Shown here one piece after another: positions 1 through 8,959 of a stretch of DNA of 26,568 nucleotides (positions are counted from its first letter, which is position 1; each line of letters begins with the position of its first letter). A model generated the notes under the pieces. The model did not search any database. It was given only the letters and a program-made list of their open reading frames with translations, and was not told where the DNA came from. The DNA is from a virus. The stretch is from positions 1-26,568 of IMG/VR virus record IMGVR_UViG_3300011114_000434; one strand, given 5' to 3'. The translations under genes and the position numbers were made by a program.

Positions 1-2
1 GA

Positions 3-2081
3 GTTATGCACAAAAGCCTTAGTGGTAGTGGTTGTGCACAGATTGCAAATATATATTTAAACCAGAACGATATTCCAGAACCTTTGTGGAGAGCAGGACT
101 TTCTATTGCTCAGTTCTGCGTAGATAAAGAAACAGCGATACACAAGATATCGTGTGCACATGATGAATACAATCCTGCTGAAACAGAGAGAAAAGCATGG
201 CTCATTAAAGGTCCGCATCTATGTGAAACCTTTGCAACTATTAACCCAGAATTATGCGTAGGGTGTAAGCACGCTGGGAATATAACAACACCCTTAATGC
301 TAGGTAGAGACATACTAGAAGCATCGCCCTCAGATAATCTGATTACCGCAGAGAGTAAAGAGCTTGGCACAATTGACATAGAGATACCCAAATACCCATA
401 CCCATACACTAGAGGCCCTAACGGCGGAGTATACGTTAAGAGCGTACTCGACTCTGGTGATGGTGAAGAGACTGATAAGACGCTGGTATATGAAAATGAT
501 TTTTATGTAGTGGGTAGACGTAGTGACCCAAACGATGGAGAGGTTCTGCATATGCGCCTTATCCGCCCACATGACGGCGTAAGTGATTTCATCGCCCCTC
601 TTGCAACCGTAACAGCAGGTGACAAATGTCGTGAGCTTCTATCCCATAAAGGTATTGCCGCTCATACCAATCAGATGAAACTGATTATGGCGTACCTTGT
701 AGCATGGACTAAGCATTTGCAGAACACCACGAAGGCAGAGCACGTTAGAGTGCAGTTTGGCTGGAACTCAGATAACACATCGTTTGTTGTTGGTGCACGG
801 GAAATGACTAAAGCCTCATCGCCTAAGTACAGTCCGCCCTCAGCCACCACACAAGAAGCCGCTAAAGTGTATACTAAAGAAGGGTCGCTAGAAGCATGGT
901 CAAACGTGGTGAATACATACGGGCTTCCTGGAAATGAAGTGCGTGCCTTTGCATTGTTCCTAAGTCTTGGCGCACCGATGTTTAAGGTGTTCTCACTGGG
1001 CGGTGCAATGCTCCACTTAACTAACGCTTCATCGGGTGTAGGTAAATCGACTATTCAATATGTAGCTAATAGCGTATGGGGTCATCCTACGAAAACCATG
1101 CTAGTAAATGACGATAAGATTCTTGCTAAGTATCAACGTATGGGTATCATCCAAAACCTTATTCTCTGCATTGATGAGCTAACTAATTTACCTGCTGATG
1201 AGATTAGTGACTTGGCATTTGGTATTACTAACGGTCGTGGTAGAAACCGTATGAGTTCTTCTGCTAACATCGAAAGGGTTAACAACACTACATGGTCTAT
1301 GCCTTGCATCACGTCTGGTAATAACAGCTTGCATGAGGTATTGCAAACCTTAAAGGCTGACCCAGAAGGCGAGATACTGCGTATCTTAGAGCTTGAAGTA
1401 GTACGCGCTGATTCATTAACAAAGCAACAGTCTGACCAGCTATTTAGTAGAGACCTCGTAAACAATTACGGTCATGCAGGGGATATCATTGCACAGGCTA
1501 TATTGGACAACTATGAGGATTCTGTTAACGATTTATTTGAGTGCCAACGACAGTTTGATATGAAGGCTAACCTATTTCAAAGAGACCGATACTATTCTGC
1601 TTTAGTTGCTACTGCAATATTTGGTGGAAAACTTGCTAATGAACTTGGTATTATTAACATTCCAGTTGAACCTGTGATTGACTATTTAGTTAAGAAGGTC
1701 GGTCACGCAAGAAAGGTAGAGAAAGTGCAAGAAGAAAAAGCGTCAGCTAATTTAGGGTTGTTCATGTCAGAGCATATGCAAAACCAGCTTGTGATAAACA
1801 ACAAAGCCCCCACCGTTCCTGGTGCATTAAGTGTTCCTATTGAAACTCCACGCGGTGCTCTTGTGATACGCAGGGAGCCAGATACACATAGAGCTTATAT
1901 CATAGCGTCAGTGATGAAGTCATGGTGTGCCAAGAAGCAGATATCCTATAAGTGCCTTGTAGACGACTTAAAGAAAATAGGTATCTTACTGGATACAGCA
2001 AAGGTTAGGATGTCATCAGGTACGGTGCAGGATAGTCCTGCTGTCATGGCGTTAGTAATAGATACCACGCAGATGGGGTAA
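3..2081 (+). CDS. DUF927-family phage primase/helicase, C-terminal part (cut by left edge)
   Basis: This is a replication protein of the DUF927 family, a P-loop ATPase usually fused behind an archaeo-eukaryotic-type primase in phages and plasmids, and thought to unwind DNA at the origin. Residues are counted from the first ATG at 6. Residues 20-100 match the Cys-rich linker found after the primase domain (PEPLWRAGLS, then C73, C84, C87 and H89, ending in an ITTPLMLG-like stretch). Residues 342-349 form a Walker A loop (SSGVGKST), and D390-E391 after LILCI form Walker B. The frame is open upstream of the ATG and there is no Shine-Dalgarno motif, so the primase domain probably lies beyond the edge and the ATG is internal. 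The gene is the only non-endonuclease gene on the plus strand and converges on the structural genes. The family is assigned from remembered motifs; the partial state is inferred. Confidence 0.85.
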   Translation, partial: VMHKSLSGSGCAQIANIYLNQNDIPEPLWRAGLSIAQFCVDKETAIHKISCAHDEYNPAETERKAWLIKGPHLCETFATINPELCVGCKHAGNITTPLMLGRDILEASPSDNLITAESKELGTIDIEIPKYPYPYTRGPNGGVYVKSVLDSGDGEETDKTLVYENDFYVVGRRSDPNDGEVLHMRLIRPHDGVSDFIAPLATVTAGDKCRELLSHKGIAAHTNQMKLIMAYLVAWTKHLQNTTKAEHVRVQFGWNSDNTSFVVGAREMTKASSPKYSPPSATTQEAAKVYTKEGSLEAWSNVVNTYGLPGNEVRAFALFLSLGAPMFKVFSLGGAMLHLTNASSGVGKSTIQYVANSVWGHPTKTMLVNDDKILAKYQRMGIIQNLILCIDELTNLPADEISDLAFGITNGRGRNRMSSSANIERVNNTTWSMPCITSGNNSLHEVLQTLKADPEGEILRILELEVVRADSLTKQQSDQLFSRDLVNNYGHAGDIIAQAILDNYEDSVNDLFECQRQFDMKANLFQRDRYYSALVATAIFGGKLANELGIINIPVEPVIDYLVKKVGHARKVEKVQEEKASANLGLFMSEHMQNQLVINNKAPTVPGALSVPIETPRGALVIRREPDTHRAYIIASVMKSWCAKKQISYKCLVDDLKKIGILLDTAKVRMSSGTVQDSPAVMALVIDTTQMG

Positions 2082-2083
2082 AA

Positions 2084-2107
2084 AAGGGGGCATATGCCCC
2101 CTCTCTT
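2084..2107. terminator. Intrinsic terminator between convergent genes
   Basis: A perfect palindrome, GGGGGCATATGCCCCC, occupies 2086-2101, between the stop of the replication gene (2081) and the stop of the 1674-aa gene (2108). Read on the minus strand it is followed by six T residues, the classic intrinsic terminator form, so it should end the late transcript. Read on the plus strand it is followed by TCTCTTTT, which is weaker but plausible. One hairpin can therefore serve both units. The hairpin is seen directly; the function is inferred. Confidence 0.8.
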
Positions 2108-5100
2108 TTAATGGACTTTATCGTATAAAGTCTGGACGTGTGACAGAAGCCTACGCTCCTTTGCTTCAAGCGCCCGTACTCTCTCCGCTTTTATCTCCGA
2201 AGATAAGTTCTTGTTACTTAGAATCTTACGAGTAGTTGCATGAATCTTATCCGTCTCAGTCTTTAAATGATTCATCTTCTGATGCACGGACTCGTTTAGA
2301 AGGTTTTTATTGCTCTCCTTATACTTACGAGCTTCCTCTAAGTTACCTTCCTTCTTAAGCCGGTTATATGTGCTGTGCGCCCCTTCTACATCTTCTCGCA
2401 AATCATAGTAAGTAGCCTTAGACTGCTCCATATGTTCTTCAGGAACAAGACCCGTCATACTAGGGAACATTCTAGCTATCTCCCTTGCTGTATGTTCTTT
2501 AGTAGGATTATCAGAACCTATGGATTCTGCAATATTAGATAAGCCTAGGATAGCCGTACCCACGCCACTAAACCAAGCTTTCATAAAATGATCAAACCTA
2601 ACAGGAGATAATTGAACTTCTTTAGGTAACCCTGAAGTTATTGTCCCAACTAACTTGCCTAACGCAGAAGTACGATTATCGTATTGATAAGAGGGGTCAT
2701 TCTTACGTAATCTTTCAGCAACAATCGGTCTGCCTGTAAACAAGTCATAATTAGTAGGTTGTTGCACAAGAATTTCTTTAAGTGCAGGTGGTAAAATAGG
2801 CGTACCAAATGCAGTAATTATAGCTTCTCTATAGGCCTCATAAGTCTGTCTAGGATTTTCAGTTTCTGCAACAGCCGATTGGAATAGATGGTTTCCTGTA
2901 ATATAAGGCAATGCAAATACACTAGGGCGCACAGGGATAGATAGCATAGAGCTGCCCCCAAATAACATTATGTGCGTATCTTTATAGCGGGTATCGCGTT
3001 TGTTAAACTCGTCTTTATCATCGTCATCTCCCAGCAAGCCGCCATACAGCATATTGTAGATAAAGGACATTGTAGCCATAGTGATGGATGTCATAGCTAG
3101 GCGTTTATGGGCACTCATCTTGTCTGCACTTGACTGATACGCAAGACCTCTCCCAGCTACCACTTGGTACGCCGCACGGTGTGCTTGCATTGCCGCCCCC
3201 ATAAAAGGCGTAACAGAACGTACTTGCTCTAGTACAGCTGATGCACCACGTCTACGGAAGTTAATAATGTCAAAGGCTCTTTGGTATGCGATAGACTTAG
3301 CACGAGGGTCGCCTTCAAGCTCCTTCATAGTACGCACATACACTGCTTGACGAATAGCGTTATCCCCAGCCATAGCAAACTTTTCTAGAGATGACCTAAA
3401 CTTACGCCATGCACCTTTGTCTCTACTTAAATTAGTATGGTGAAGTGTGTCATAGGCGTGCAATGCACGGGTATCCCCAATAGTATCTTTAATACCTACT
3501 GCACCGATAGCTCGCAGTATTTTATGAGCCTCTGTATCTTCTTTAGAGAACGCGGTTGTTTTAAACTCTGAGAGCATCGTAGTAAATAACTTAAACGGAT
3601 TCTTAACACCTGATGAGAACGCCGCGTCATAAATATCTTGAGGTAGCTGAGACAAGGTAAACGTAGGAGTTAACACGATACCGTCACGCATGATATTACT
3701 AATTTTAGAAATAGACTTAAATACAAAAGGCGCAGCGGGTACGCCAGTAAAAGCGGCAGCCATTAAAGGGTCTTCAAACTTCCAATACTGTTTTTTACCG
3801 TGGAAATAACACGTCACCGTACCATCTTTACTGGATTTAGTCCCTTGCACACGAGTTACTGTACCCTCAGGTAAGTGCCGTCTAGCGATGTCTATTAGGT
3901 CTGTGGCCTTCTTTGCACGGATTGCTCGTGATAGACTTAATTGTACCCAATGTTCATGGTTATCTACCATGTTGAATACTTCCCGCTTAGACCCTTTAAA
4001 CTTTTGTTCACGAAACCCTTTAGTTAGTGAGATGGTGTTTGTTTTAAACTTACCACTAGCCATGTCATCAAAGGTAGCTTCAAGCTCATCGGGCTTTGAT
4101 TCCTCTGTCATAACACGCCACATAGGTGTATAAAAGGCAGCGTCCATATAGGCTTCTGCTTGCTCTTCTGAGTACAAACCAGACTTCACAAGAACATCGA
4201 TGGTATTTTTTCTAATACCTTGCCACATCTTTTCAGCTTTTACGAACCCATCTACTGACTTATAGGCTTCTATTGCAGCATCGCACTCTTCTTCGGTTAA
4301 CCCTAGTTTTAAAGTATCCATAATTTCACGGGACTTTTTAAACAGTTTAGCTTTTGCAGCAGGTGTAGTCTGTTTGTTAGCTTCTACTTTTAATGCACGA
4401 GCTTTCTCGTACTTCTCTTTCAAACGCCCAGCTACTAGATACACGGTATAAAATCTATGGGTTTCCTGCTCAGACCAGCCGTACTCAGTACCTGCATCAT
4501 CAACAAGTTGCCGCTCACTAACTACGTTATCGGTTTTATCTACAGCCACAAAAAACTCCGTATTAGGGTCATACTCTATACTACCCATTAACGTCCCTTG
4601 TGCTGCCATAGAAGAGTCACTAACTGCTTGAGATTGCGATACTCTATCCATTACCTTACCAATCTCCATAGGGTCTTTATCCGAACTCTCTAAAGCTCTA
4701 CGCACAGTGTTAATAAACCCTGCATCATGACTAAAGAACTGCGTTTCATAAACATCCGCCGCTCGCTGGATATTACTACCAGACTTACTTAACCTCTCTT
4801 TAAGCCCTTTCTTCTGCTTAACTGCAGCAGGGCGCATACCCTGACGGTCTTTCTCTACTTGCTCTTGGAGTTTTGAGTTAGGGGCTACTGAAAACGCAGT
4901 CTCTTCTCTAGGTGCACGAGTAGCTGTCTGTGATTCTCTGCGCAGTGCTTTAGCTGCAAGATGATGAGCGTCCGCTTCTGTTAGGTTAAGTTTTGCACCA
5001 AATGTAGTGCGTACCCAGTTTTTAACAGCTGATATCGCACGTTTTACGATAGGTAGATTAGGCGCGTTCTCAACTAGGTATGCTAGAGTCTCTTCGCCTT

Positions 5101-7132
5101 TTAAATGTTCTGGTGTATTCTCAGGGACAGCTTGTCTTGCACGGTCAAACGCTTCACCTTTAGTAGTCAGAGCTTGAGACGTTAAATCGCCCCAGACTTT
5201 ATCACCTACCATACCTCTCATACCAACGTGCACACCCATCTCATGCATCGCTACTTTAGGTAGCGTCTCTGGGGTAAGTTTGTTAGCTACTAAGTGCACT
5301 TCACCTTGAGGTGTTGTAAGGCCTTGTACGTTCTCTGGATGCCCTTCGCCGGGTAGTGTATCTTTCGTATCATGCAGAGTTAACTTACCACTAGCTACAA
5401 GACGTTTCATCTCTGGTGTGAGGTGAGGTTGCAGTGACTCTACGTTATGCTCCGTTATGGCATCGGATGTTGATACAGAAGGTTTAGGTTCAGGTTCAGG
5501 TTCAGGCTGTTCTTCTGGTGTTACGTTTTCAGGCTGTACTTGTTCTTCTGGCGTTACGTTTTCAGGCTGTACTTGTTCTTCTGGCTTGAACATCTTAGTG
5601 ATATCTGCCATCGTGACATTAGTTTGCTTACCCACAGTATTATCAGGCATCGGGTACTCTACCGTATATAACGGCGTACCTTCAAAGTCTCCTGTTTTTG
5701 TGTAAGTTGCTGTCTGACCATTAACAGTAATTGTCCCTTTAGCTTCATCACCTACAATTTCTGGCTCTACGTTCTCAGCCTGTGGCTCTACTACTTCTGG
5801 TTCTACGTTCTCAGCCTGTGGCTGCTCTGCCGCTGGTGCTGCTTGTCTTGCATACTCACGTTGTTTTTCTAGGTGGGCTTCCCATGCAGCATCATCAAAT
5901 TCTTTAGGTAGAGCAGATGCAAAGTTTATCTCTTCCTCACCTTCTACAGGTGCTTCGTCTGACTTATAGCGTTTCAAACGCTCATCTAATGCATTGATAC
6001 TTTCTTCAGATTGATAATGTCTTGGGTCTGATAGTTCTGCATACAGTTCTGGGTGGTCGTCTGGATTTACCCCTGCAAGCTCAAGACCATTCTCCATATC
6101 TACTTTACGATCTCTTTCTGAGAACCCTTGCGGTTGCGTAGGTTGCACTGGTTCTACGGCTGGTTGTTCTGGTGCTTGTTGCTCACCTGAGCCGCTCATT
6201 ACAGATGCCCCGCCACCCATAACAGTACCTAGAATAGACCCTAGTGTTGCATCATCAACAGCACCTTCCAGCAAAGAAGGTAAGTTCGTAGCGCCTTTTG
6301 CATAGTTATCCCAGATACGCTCTTGTCCAGATTGCAGTGCTTCTTCTGCACCTTCACCCAAAGTAGATACAAGAAGTCGTTTAACCACACTAGGACTACG
6401 TGCTGCTTCCTCACCCATATCTCTGGCAATAGTTCTATATAGTGTATCTTCTACGTTAGTACCGCCTGCTTTAGACACAAGCTTACCTGCAAACCGTCCA
6501 ATGACTGCATCTAATGCACCTGACCCAATAGCGGCAAGCTCTCCTTTGCCTGAGAGTTCTTTATCTGGAGCTTCTGCGGTAAGTTTTTGGGCTTCTTGCC
6601 CCATCTGTGCAAGACCTTCACCGATACTCGGTGCGTACTTAGCTGCCGCAGGGATACCTTTAGTTAGTAGTTTAGCTTCTGCCCCGCCTGTAAGCATAGG
6701 GACAATATTCTCACCAACTAACTCAGCTACAGCAGAGGGGTTTTCTATAGCTGCACTTAGAATATTACCTGCGCCTTTTGCTTCGGTTAAGTTTTTATAG
6801 GCTTGCTGCTGTTGAGGAGATGCGTTCTCTTGCAAATACTCCTTAGCTTTCCCTAAATCAACACCACGCTCACTAAGATATTTAGTTGCGTTAACCCCTG
6901 GCAGTAAGTCTGCCAACCCTTCAACCTGTTGAAGCGCACTAAGTCCACTTCTACCCGCAGTAACACCTACATCTTTGACAATGTCTGCGCCAGTACGAGA
7001 AGGGAGTTCTTGAGACTCCTGCATTTGCGCCTGCATTTCACGGTAGTGGTTAGCCAATTCTCTAGCATCTTCTACATTACCCGCAGCATCAGCCTTCTCT
7101 AAAGCCGCACCAATTTCTTCTAACGTAGCCAT
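2108..7132 (-). CDS. Very large polyvalent/internal virion protein with LPD38-type domain and HExGxH motif
   Basis: This 1674-aa protein is probably packed in the virion and ejected with the DNA. Residues 1-40 have the charged helical start (ALEKADAAGN...) common in phage polyvalent proteins. Residues 50-320 are Gly/Ala-rich amphipathic helices with an EEALQSGQERIWDNYA segment like those of internal core proteins. Residues 320-600 are acidic, low-complexity sequence with two sets of tandem repeats. H630-E631-M-G-V-H635 resembles a zinc peptidase site, but with HExxxH spacing rather than HExxH. Residues about 1138-1538 resemble the large polyvalent protein-associated domain LPD38, and 1560-1674 are predicted coiled coil. 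It is the last gene of the late unit, just before the terminator and 11 nt after the 604-aa gene. Domain names come from memory. The peptidase activity and ejection are inferred. Confidence 0.8.
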   Translation of the reverse strand: MATLEEIGAALEKADAAGNVEDARELANHYREMQAQMQESQELPSRTGADIVKDVGVTAGRSGLSALQQVEGLADLLPGVNATKYLSERGVDLGKAKEYLQENASPQQQQAYKNLTEAKGAGNILSAAIENPSAVAELVGENIVPMLTGGAEAKLLTKGIPAAAKYAPSIGEGLAQMGQEAQKLTAEAPDKELSGKGELAAIGSGALDAVIGRFAGKLVSKAGGTNVEDTLYRTIARDMGEEAARSPSVVKRLLVSTLGEGAEEALQSGQERIWDNYAKGATNLPSLLEGAVDDATLGSILGTVMGGGASVMSGSGEQQAPEQPAVEPVQPTQPQGFSERDRKVDMENGLELAGVNPDDHPELYAELSDPRHYQSEESINALDERLKRYKSDEAPVEGEEEINFASALPKEFDDAAWEAHLEKQREYARQAAPAAEQPQAENVEPEVVEPQAENVEPEIVGDEAKGTITVNGQTATYTKTGDFEGTPLYTVEYPMPDNTVGKQTNVTMADITKMFKPEEQVQPENVTPEEQVQPENVTPEEQPEPEPEPKPSVSTSDAITEHNVESLQPHLTPEMKRLVASGKLTLHDTKDTLPGEGHPENVQGLTTPQGEVHLVANKLTPETLPKVAMHEMGVHVGMRGMVGDKVWGDLTSQALTTKGEAFDRARQAVPENTPEHLKGEETLAYLVENAPNLPIVKRAISAVKNWVRTTFGAKLNLTEADAHHLAAKALRRESQTATRAPREETAFSVAPNSKLQEQVEKDRQGMRPAAVKQKKGLKERLSKSGSNIQRAADVYETQFFSHDAGFINTVRRALESSDKDPMEIGKVMDRVSQSQAVSDSSMAAQGTLMGSIEYDPNTEFFVAVDKTDNVVSERQLVDDAGTEYGWSEQETHRFYTVYLVAGRLKEKYEKARALKVEANKQTTPAAKAKLFKKSREIMDTLKLGLTEEECDAAIEAYKSVDGFVKAEKMWQGIRKNTIDVLVKSGLYSEEQAEAYMDAAFYTPMWRVMTEESKPDELEATFDDMASGKFKTNTISLTKGFREQKFKGSKREVFNMVDNHEHWVQLSLSRAIRAKKATDLIDIARRHLPEGTVTRVQGTKSSKDGTVTCYFHGKKQYWKFEDPLMAAAFTGVPAAPFVFKSISKISNIMRDGIVLTPTFTLSQLPQDIYDAAFSSGVKNPFKLFTTMLSEFKTTAFSKEDTEAHKILRAIGAVGIKDTIGDTRALHAYDTLHHTNLSRDKGAWRKFRSSLEKFAMAGDNAIRQAVYVRTMKELEGDPRAKSIAYQRAFDIINFRRRGASAVLEQVRSVTPFMGAAMQAHRAAYQVVAGRGLAYQSSADKMSAHKRLAMTSITMATMSFIYNMLYGGLLGDDDDKDEFNKRDTRYKDTHIMLFGGSSMLSIPVRPSVFALPYITGNHLFQSAVAETENPRQTYEAYREAIITAFGTPILPPALKEILVQQPTNYDLFTGRPIVAERLRKNDPSYQYDNRTSALGKLVGTITSGLPKEVQLSPVRFDHFMKAWFSGVGTAILGLSNIAESIGSDNPTKEHTAREIARMFPSMTGLVPEEHMEQSKATYYDLREDVEGAHSTYNRLKKEGNLEEARKYKESNKNLLNESVHQKMNHLKTETDKIHATTRKILSNKNLSSEIKAERVRALEAKERRLLSHVQTLYDKVH
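5510..5584 (-). repeat. 33-bp tandem repeat inside the 1674-aa gene
   Basis: The motif TTCTTCTGG begins at 5510, 5543 and 5576, giving two full 33-bp units and the start of a third, nearly identical apart from a T/C change. On the coding strand each unit encodes the 11 residues TPEEQVQPENV. A PEPEPEP stretch lies next to it. The region is probably a flexible acidic linker whose length varies by slippage. Confidence 0.85.
5761..5823 (-). repeat. 36-bp tandem repeat inside the 1674-aa gene
   Basis: Two 27-bp near-identical blocks begin at 5761 and 5797, a 36-bp period. They encode the 12-residue unit PQAENVEPEVVE and its variant PQAENVEPEIVG. The acidic linker character matches the 33-bp repeat nearby, but the unit is different. 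Confidence 0.8.
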
Positions 7133-7143
7133 AAAGTTCCTTG

Positions 7144-8958
7144 TTATCTGTATTTATTTAGTAGTGCGTCTAACTTAGAGTTATCAGCTACAGTCTTAGA
7201 AGGTTGGGGTGTAGGACCTGAAGCGAAGTTCTTAATGTCCTCCCAAACACTAGATTTTTTTTGTACAGCCGGTGCTTTATATGCAGGGAATGGCTCGTTT
7301 AACTTCAATACCTCAGCAGGGTCAATACGATTACCGACCATAATACTTTCCATAATATCAGCTATCTGAGCTTGACGATCTTTACGAACATCTATTTCAT
7401 GTTGTTTCTCTTCGTCAGACAATCTATCATCTTTCTCTAAAGCTGCAATTTGTTTGCTTAGTTTTGTATCATGGTATTTGAGAGTGTTAACTTGTTGGTT
7501 AGCGGTCATAGCACCTTTAGCACCCCTAGACCCCGCTCCATCTCCACCGTAGTATTCCGCCTTAGCTCTAGCTTCCTCAGCTTGTGCACCGCGTAGAGAC
7601 GATGTAGCTTGAAGTTCTCTTTCTTTCTGGCCGTAATCAGCACCTTCTTTACCGTGTGTATATTTACGAAGTTTGTTTTCAGCATCTGTTTTAAAATTAG
7701 CGGCTCTAGCAGCTTCAGCACTTTCAAACCCTTTAAGTTTGATTGCTTTTTGTTCTGCGCGTTGCGCTGCTTCAACTTCGTCACGAAGGTCCATAAGTTT
7801 GTCTGAGCTTTTACTGATATCTTTACGAGCTTCCCCGTAGGATTTAAGACCTTCAGTTGCACCTGCACCGATATTAGCAAACGCATTAGGAGAAGTACCT
7901 GCCATTGTAGATAACCCAGCTTGCATTAGAGCCATCCAAGGAGAACGATCTTTTTCTTCAGCTAAATCAGCTTCACGTTTAGAAAGTCTTGCTTCCCGTC
8001 TTGCGGCATTAGGGTCTTCACCTAGTAAGTCTTGTAATTCTTTTGCTTTATATGCAGCAGACTCTTCTTCTTTGCTATGAGGCATAGGCATATCTTCTGG
8101 TGCTGCTGGGAACACCATACTACCTTTAGCTTCTGGTAGAGATGCAATACCTTGTTGAGTAGGCGGACTTGCAGCAGCTATTTTAGACGCCCCTTTAGGG
8201 CCCTTAACAGCAACGGGTGCCCCTTTTAAAATAGCGTCTTGGACTTCAGGAGTGAAGTTTATCAGCCCTTGCTCTTGGCGTGCTGTACCCTGCAATATTT
8301 TTTTAATTAAGTCGGGGTTATTTTTATCAATAACTGCATCGAGAGGTATTCCTGAATATTTAGAAGAACTGTTTAAATAATGAGTCATTTCCTCTGGTGT
8401 TTTATCATGTCCGTAATAGTCTGCAAGATGTTCTTTATAAGTTTTACCGTGGCGGCCCTCGATATTAGCGCGTTCGGCTAATATACTATCAATCATACTT
8501 CGTTGACGTTTAACATTCCCTTTATTAGATATGCCCCCTACAGCATTAGTAACACCGATTCTATCTGCGTTTTGAGAGTATAACTCAATAGGGTCCATTT
8601 CAGGAGCATCTTCAGCTTCAGGTACATCTGACCCATCCTCACCATTAAAAGCAACAATCCCACCGCCTGCATAGTCTTCTTCATCAATGCCACTAGGTAA
8701 AGAGTCAATGCCACGAGGTTCTTCTTGTGCTCTGCGTGCCATGTGTTCTTGCATGACATCATTATGAGCAGCGTCTAGTATTTGGTCAGCCACAGGAGGA
8801 GGTGGGTTCATACCTTGTTGAAGAGCTTGTTGCTGTGCCATCGCTTGCTTTTGAGCCATTGCTTTTTGTAGCATGGGGACTACAACGTAGTCAGGTACAC
8901 CGTTTTGACGAGCCTTAAGCAACTGATCAACTGAGTACATAGAAGGGGTATTCATCAT
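7144..8958 (-). CDS. Structural/ejected virion protein, 604 aa, function unknown
   Basis: I recognise this only as a type of large virion-associated protein common in environmental phages. The N-terminus (residues 1-60) is Met/Gln/Ala-rich (QKAMAQKQAMAQQQ). Residues 96-104 carry YAGGGIVAF, a motif also seen in two neighbouring proteins. Residues about 290-470 are strongly helical and charged, with probable coiled coil around a short hydrophobic helix (SPWMALMQAGLSTMAG, near 338). The C-terminus is basic and Pro-containing. The start is the first of two adjacent ATG codons, 8 nt after a strong AAAGGAGG site that lies in the last codons of the upstream gene. No catalytic motif is visible. The position between other candidate ejected proteins suggests a role inside the capsid or in DNA injection (inference). 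Confidence 0.7.
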   Translation of the reverse strand: MMNTPSMYSVDQLLKARQNGVPDYVVVPMLQKAMAQKQAMAQQQALQQGMNPPPPVADQILDAAHNDVMQEHMARRAQEEPRGIDSLPSGIDEEDYAGGGIVAFNGEDGSDVPEAEDAPEMDPIELYSQNADRIGVTNAVGGISNKGNVKRQRSMIDSILAERANIEGRHGKTYKEHLADYYGHDKTPEEMTHYLNSSSKYSGIPLDAVIDKNNPDLIKKILQGTARQEQGLINFTPEVQDAILKGAPVAVKGPKGASKIAAASPPTQQGIASLPEAKGSMVFPAAPEDMPMPHSKEEESAAYKAKELQDLLGEDPNAARREARLSKREADLAEEKDRSPWMALMQAGLSTMAGTSPNAFANIGAGATEGLKSYGEARKDISKSSDKLMDLRDEVEAAQRAEQKAIKLKGFESAEAARAANFKTDAENKLRKYTHGKEGADYGQKERELQATSSLRGAQAEEARAKAEYYGGDGAGSRGAKGAMTANQQVNTLKYHDTKLSKQIAALEKDDRLSDEEKQHEIDVRKDRQAQIADIMESIMVGNRIDPAEVLKLNEPFPAYKAPAVQKKSSVWEDIKNFASGPTPQPSKTVADNSKLDALLNKYR

Positions 8959-8959
8959 C

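Noticed and set aside
110-1465. Minus-strand open frames of 80-110 aa opposite the replication gene
   Set aside because: They lie wholly antisense to a well-supported protein, have no recognisable family and no clear ribosome site.
5510-5823. Short direct repeats taken as a possible CRISPR array
   Set aside because: The repeats are contiguous, in frame and encode regular peptide units; there are no unique spacers.
7506-7886. 126-aa minus-strand frame inside the 604-aa gene
   Set aside because: It is an alternative frame of a Lys/Ala-rich region and no start signal or known motif supports it.
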